A DNA stretch of 64,000 nucleotides. Source: Rhizobium sp. LC145 (GTDB lineage Bacteria; Pseudomonadota; Alphaproteobacteria; Rhizobiales; Rhizobiaceae). The DNA is taken from positions 868,001 to 932,000 of the forward strand of contig NZ_LBHV01000001.1 of NCBI RefSeq assembly GCF_001005825.1, given 5' to 3'. Shown piece by piece: positions 63,941 through 64,000 of this stretch. The notes under the pieces were generated by a model. It saw only the letters and a list, made by a program, of their open reading frames with translations, did no database searches and was not told the DNA's origin. Position 1 is the stretch's first letter; each line of letters opens with the position of its first letter. The position numbers were made by a program, and so were the translations under genes.

Positions 63941-64000
63941 TTAGTAGTCGTCGCTCTTTTCCGGCGGCACGAGGCCTTCGATGCCGGCAAGCAGCTCTTC
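63941..64000 (-). CDS. rpoZ: RNA polymerase omega subunit, C-terminal end
   Basis: Only the last 19 codons are inside the window; they read EELLAGIEGLVPPEKSDDY and end at TAA 63941-63943. This matches the C-terminus of rhizobial omega, and rpoZ-rsh is the standard order. A GCGCCA/TGGCGC stem in the gap to rsh could be its terminator. Confidence 0.85.
   Translation of the reverse strand, partial: EELLAGIEGLVPPEKSDDY

Overview
The window is a 64 kb piece of GC-rich chromosome from an alphaproteobacterium, most likely order Hyphomicrobiales, family Rhizobiaceae (Rhizobium, Agrobacterium, Sinorhizobium or Shinella-like). Evidence is the long arginine/aspartate-rich S6 and acidic-tailed L9, the rpoZ-rsh-acpS-lepB-rnc-era block, the rpsF-rpsR-DUF2232-rplI operon, the DUF3563-like small protein and the palindromic intergenic repeats. 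I see no prophage, transposase, CRISPR array, tRNA, rRNA or clear genomic island. Most of the window is housekeeping genes with transporter and regulator modules between them. Genus and species cannot be fixed by eye.

Layout. 1-3.3 kb (minus): fatty-acid synthesis, fabD-fabG-acpP-fabF (fabF cut by the edge). 3.4-4.7 kb: an Nramp-like transporter without the usual metal ligands. 4.9-8.2 kb: an aldo/keto reductase and a DEAD-box RNA helicase. 8.5-11 kb: ribosomal operon rpsF-rpsR-DUF2232-rplI, closed by a strong terminator. 11.2-14.3 kb: a two-gene TAXI-TRAP transporter. 14.5-22.5 kb: dnaB, a lone PhnM-like amidohydrolase (minus), alr, radA, cvpA, purF. 22.7-25.2 kb: a short-chain dehydrogenase and cysS. 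25.4-27.8 kb: three tandem GFA-fold zinc proteins translationally coupled to a prolyl aminopeptidase. 28-32.2 kb: citramalate synthase, a PCMT-like methyltransferase, RarD and a LOG-family protein.

32.4-38.5 kb: a LysM envelope protein, an Atm1-type ABC exporter, a 49-residue membrane peptide, then psd-pssA for phosphatidylethanolamine synthesis and a 46-residue peptide. 38.5-42.4 kb: LysE exporter, YedK-type SRAP protein and YnfA (minus); Nudix and three small conserved proteins (plus). 42.5-44.5 kb: ygfZ, an HD hydrolase and a tyrosine phosphatase with overlapping ends. 44.8-47.6 kb (minus): an NMT1/THI5-like ABC importer. 47.8-52.1 kb: a very large DUF2339 membrane protein, an HD hydrolase and a MOSC protein. 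52.2-54.1 kb: a divergent MFS/TetR pair with three copies of one operator between them. 54.3-56.5 kb: a DMT and an MFS transporter. 56.5-64 kb (minus): recO, then the era-rnc-lepB-acpS block, a small DUF3563-like gene, rsh ((p)ppGpp enzyme) and the end of rpoZ.

The most unusual non-coding content is a set of palindromic intergenic repeats in at least three structural types. Copies within a type differ by paired stem changes that keep the hairpins, which points to selection on a folded form. The best concrete biological leads are the triplicated GFA-peptidase operon, the TetR switch with three operators, the divergent Nramp relative and the two micro-ORFs around psd-pssA. I did not find an obviously new multi-gene defence or mobile system.
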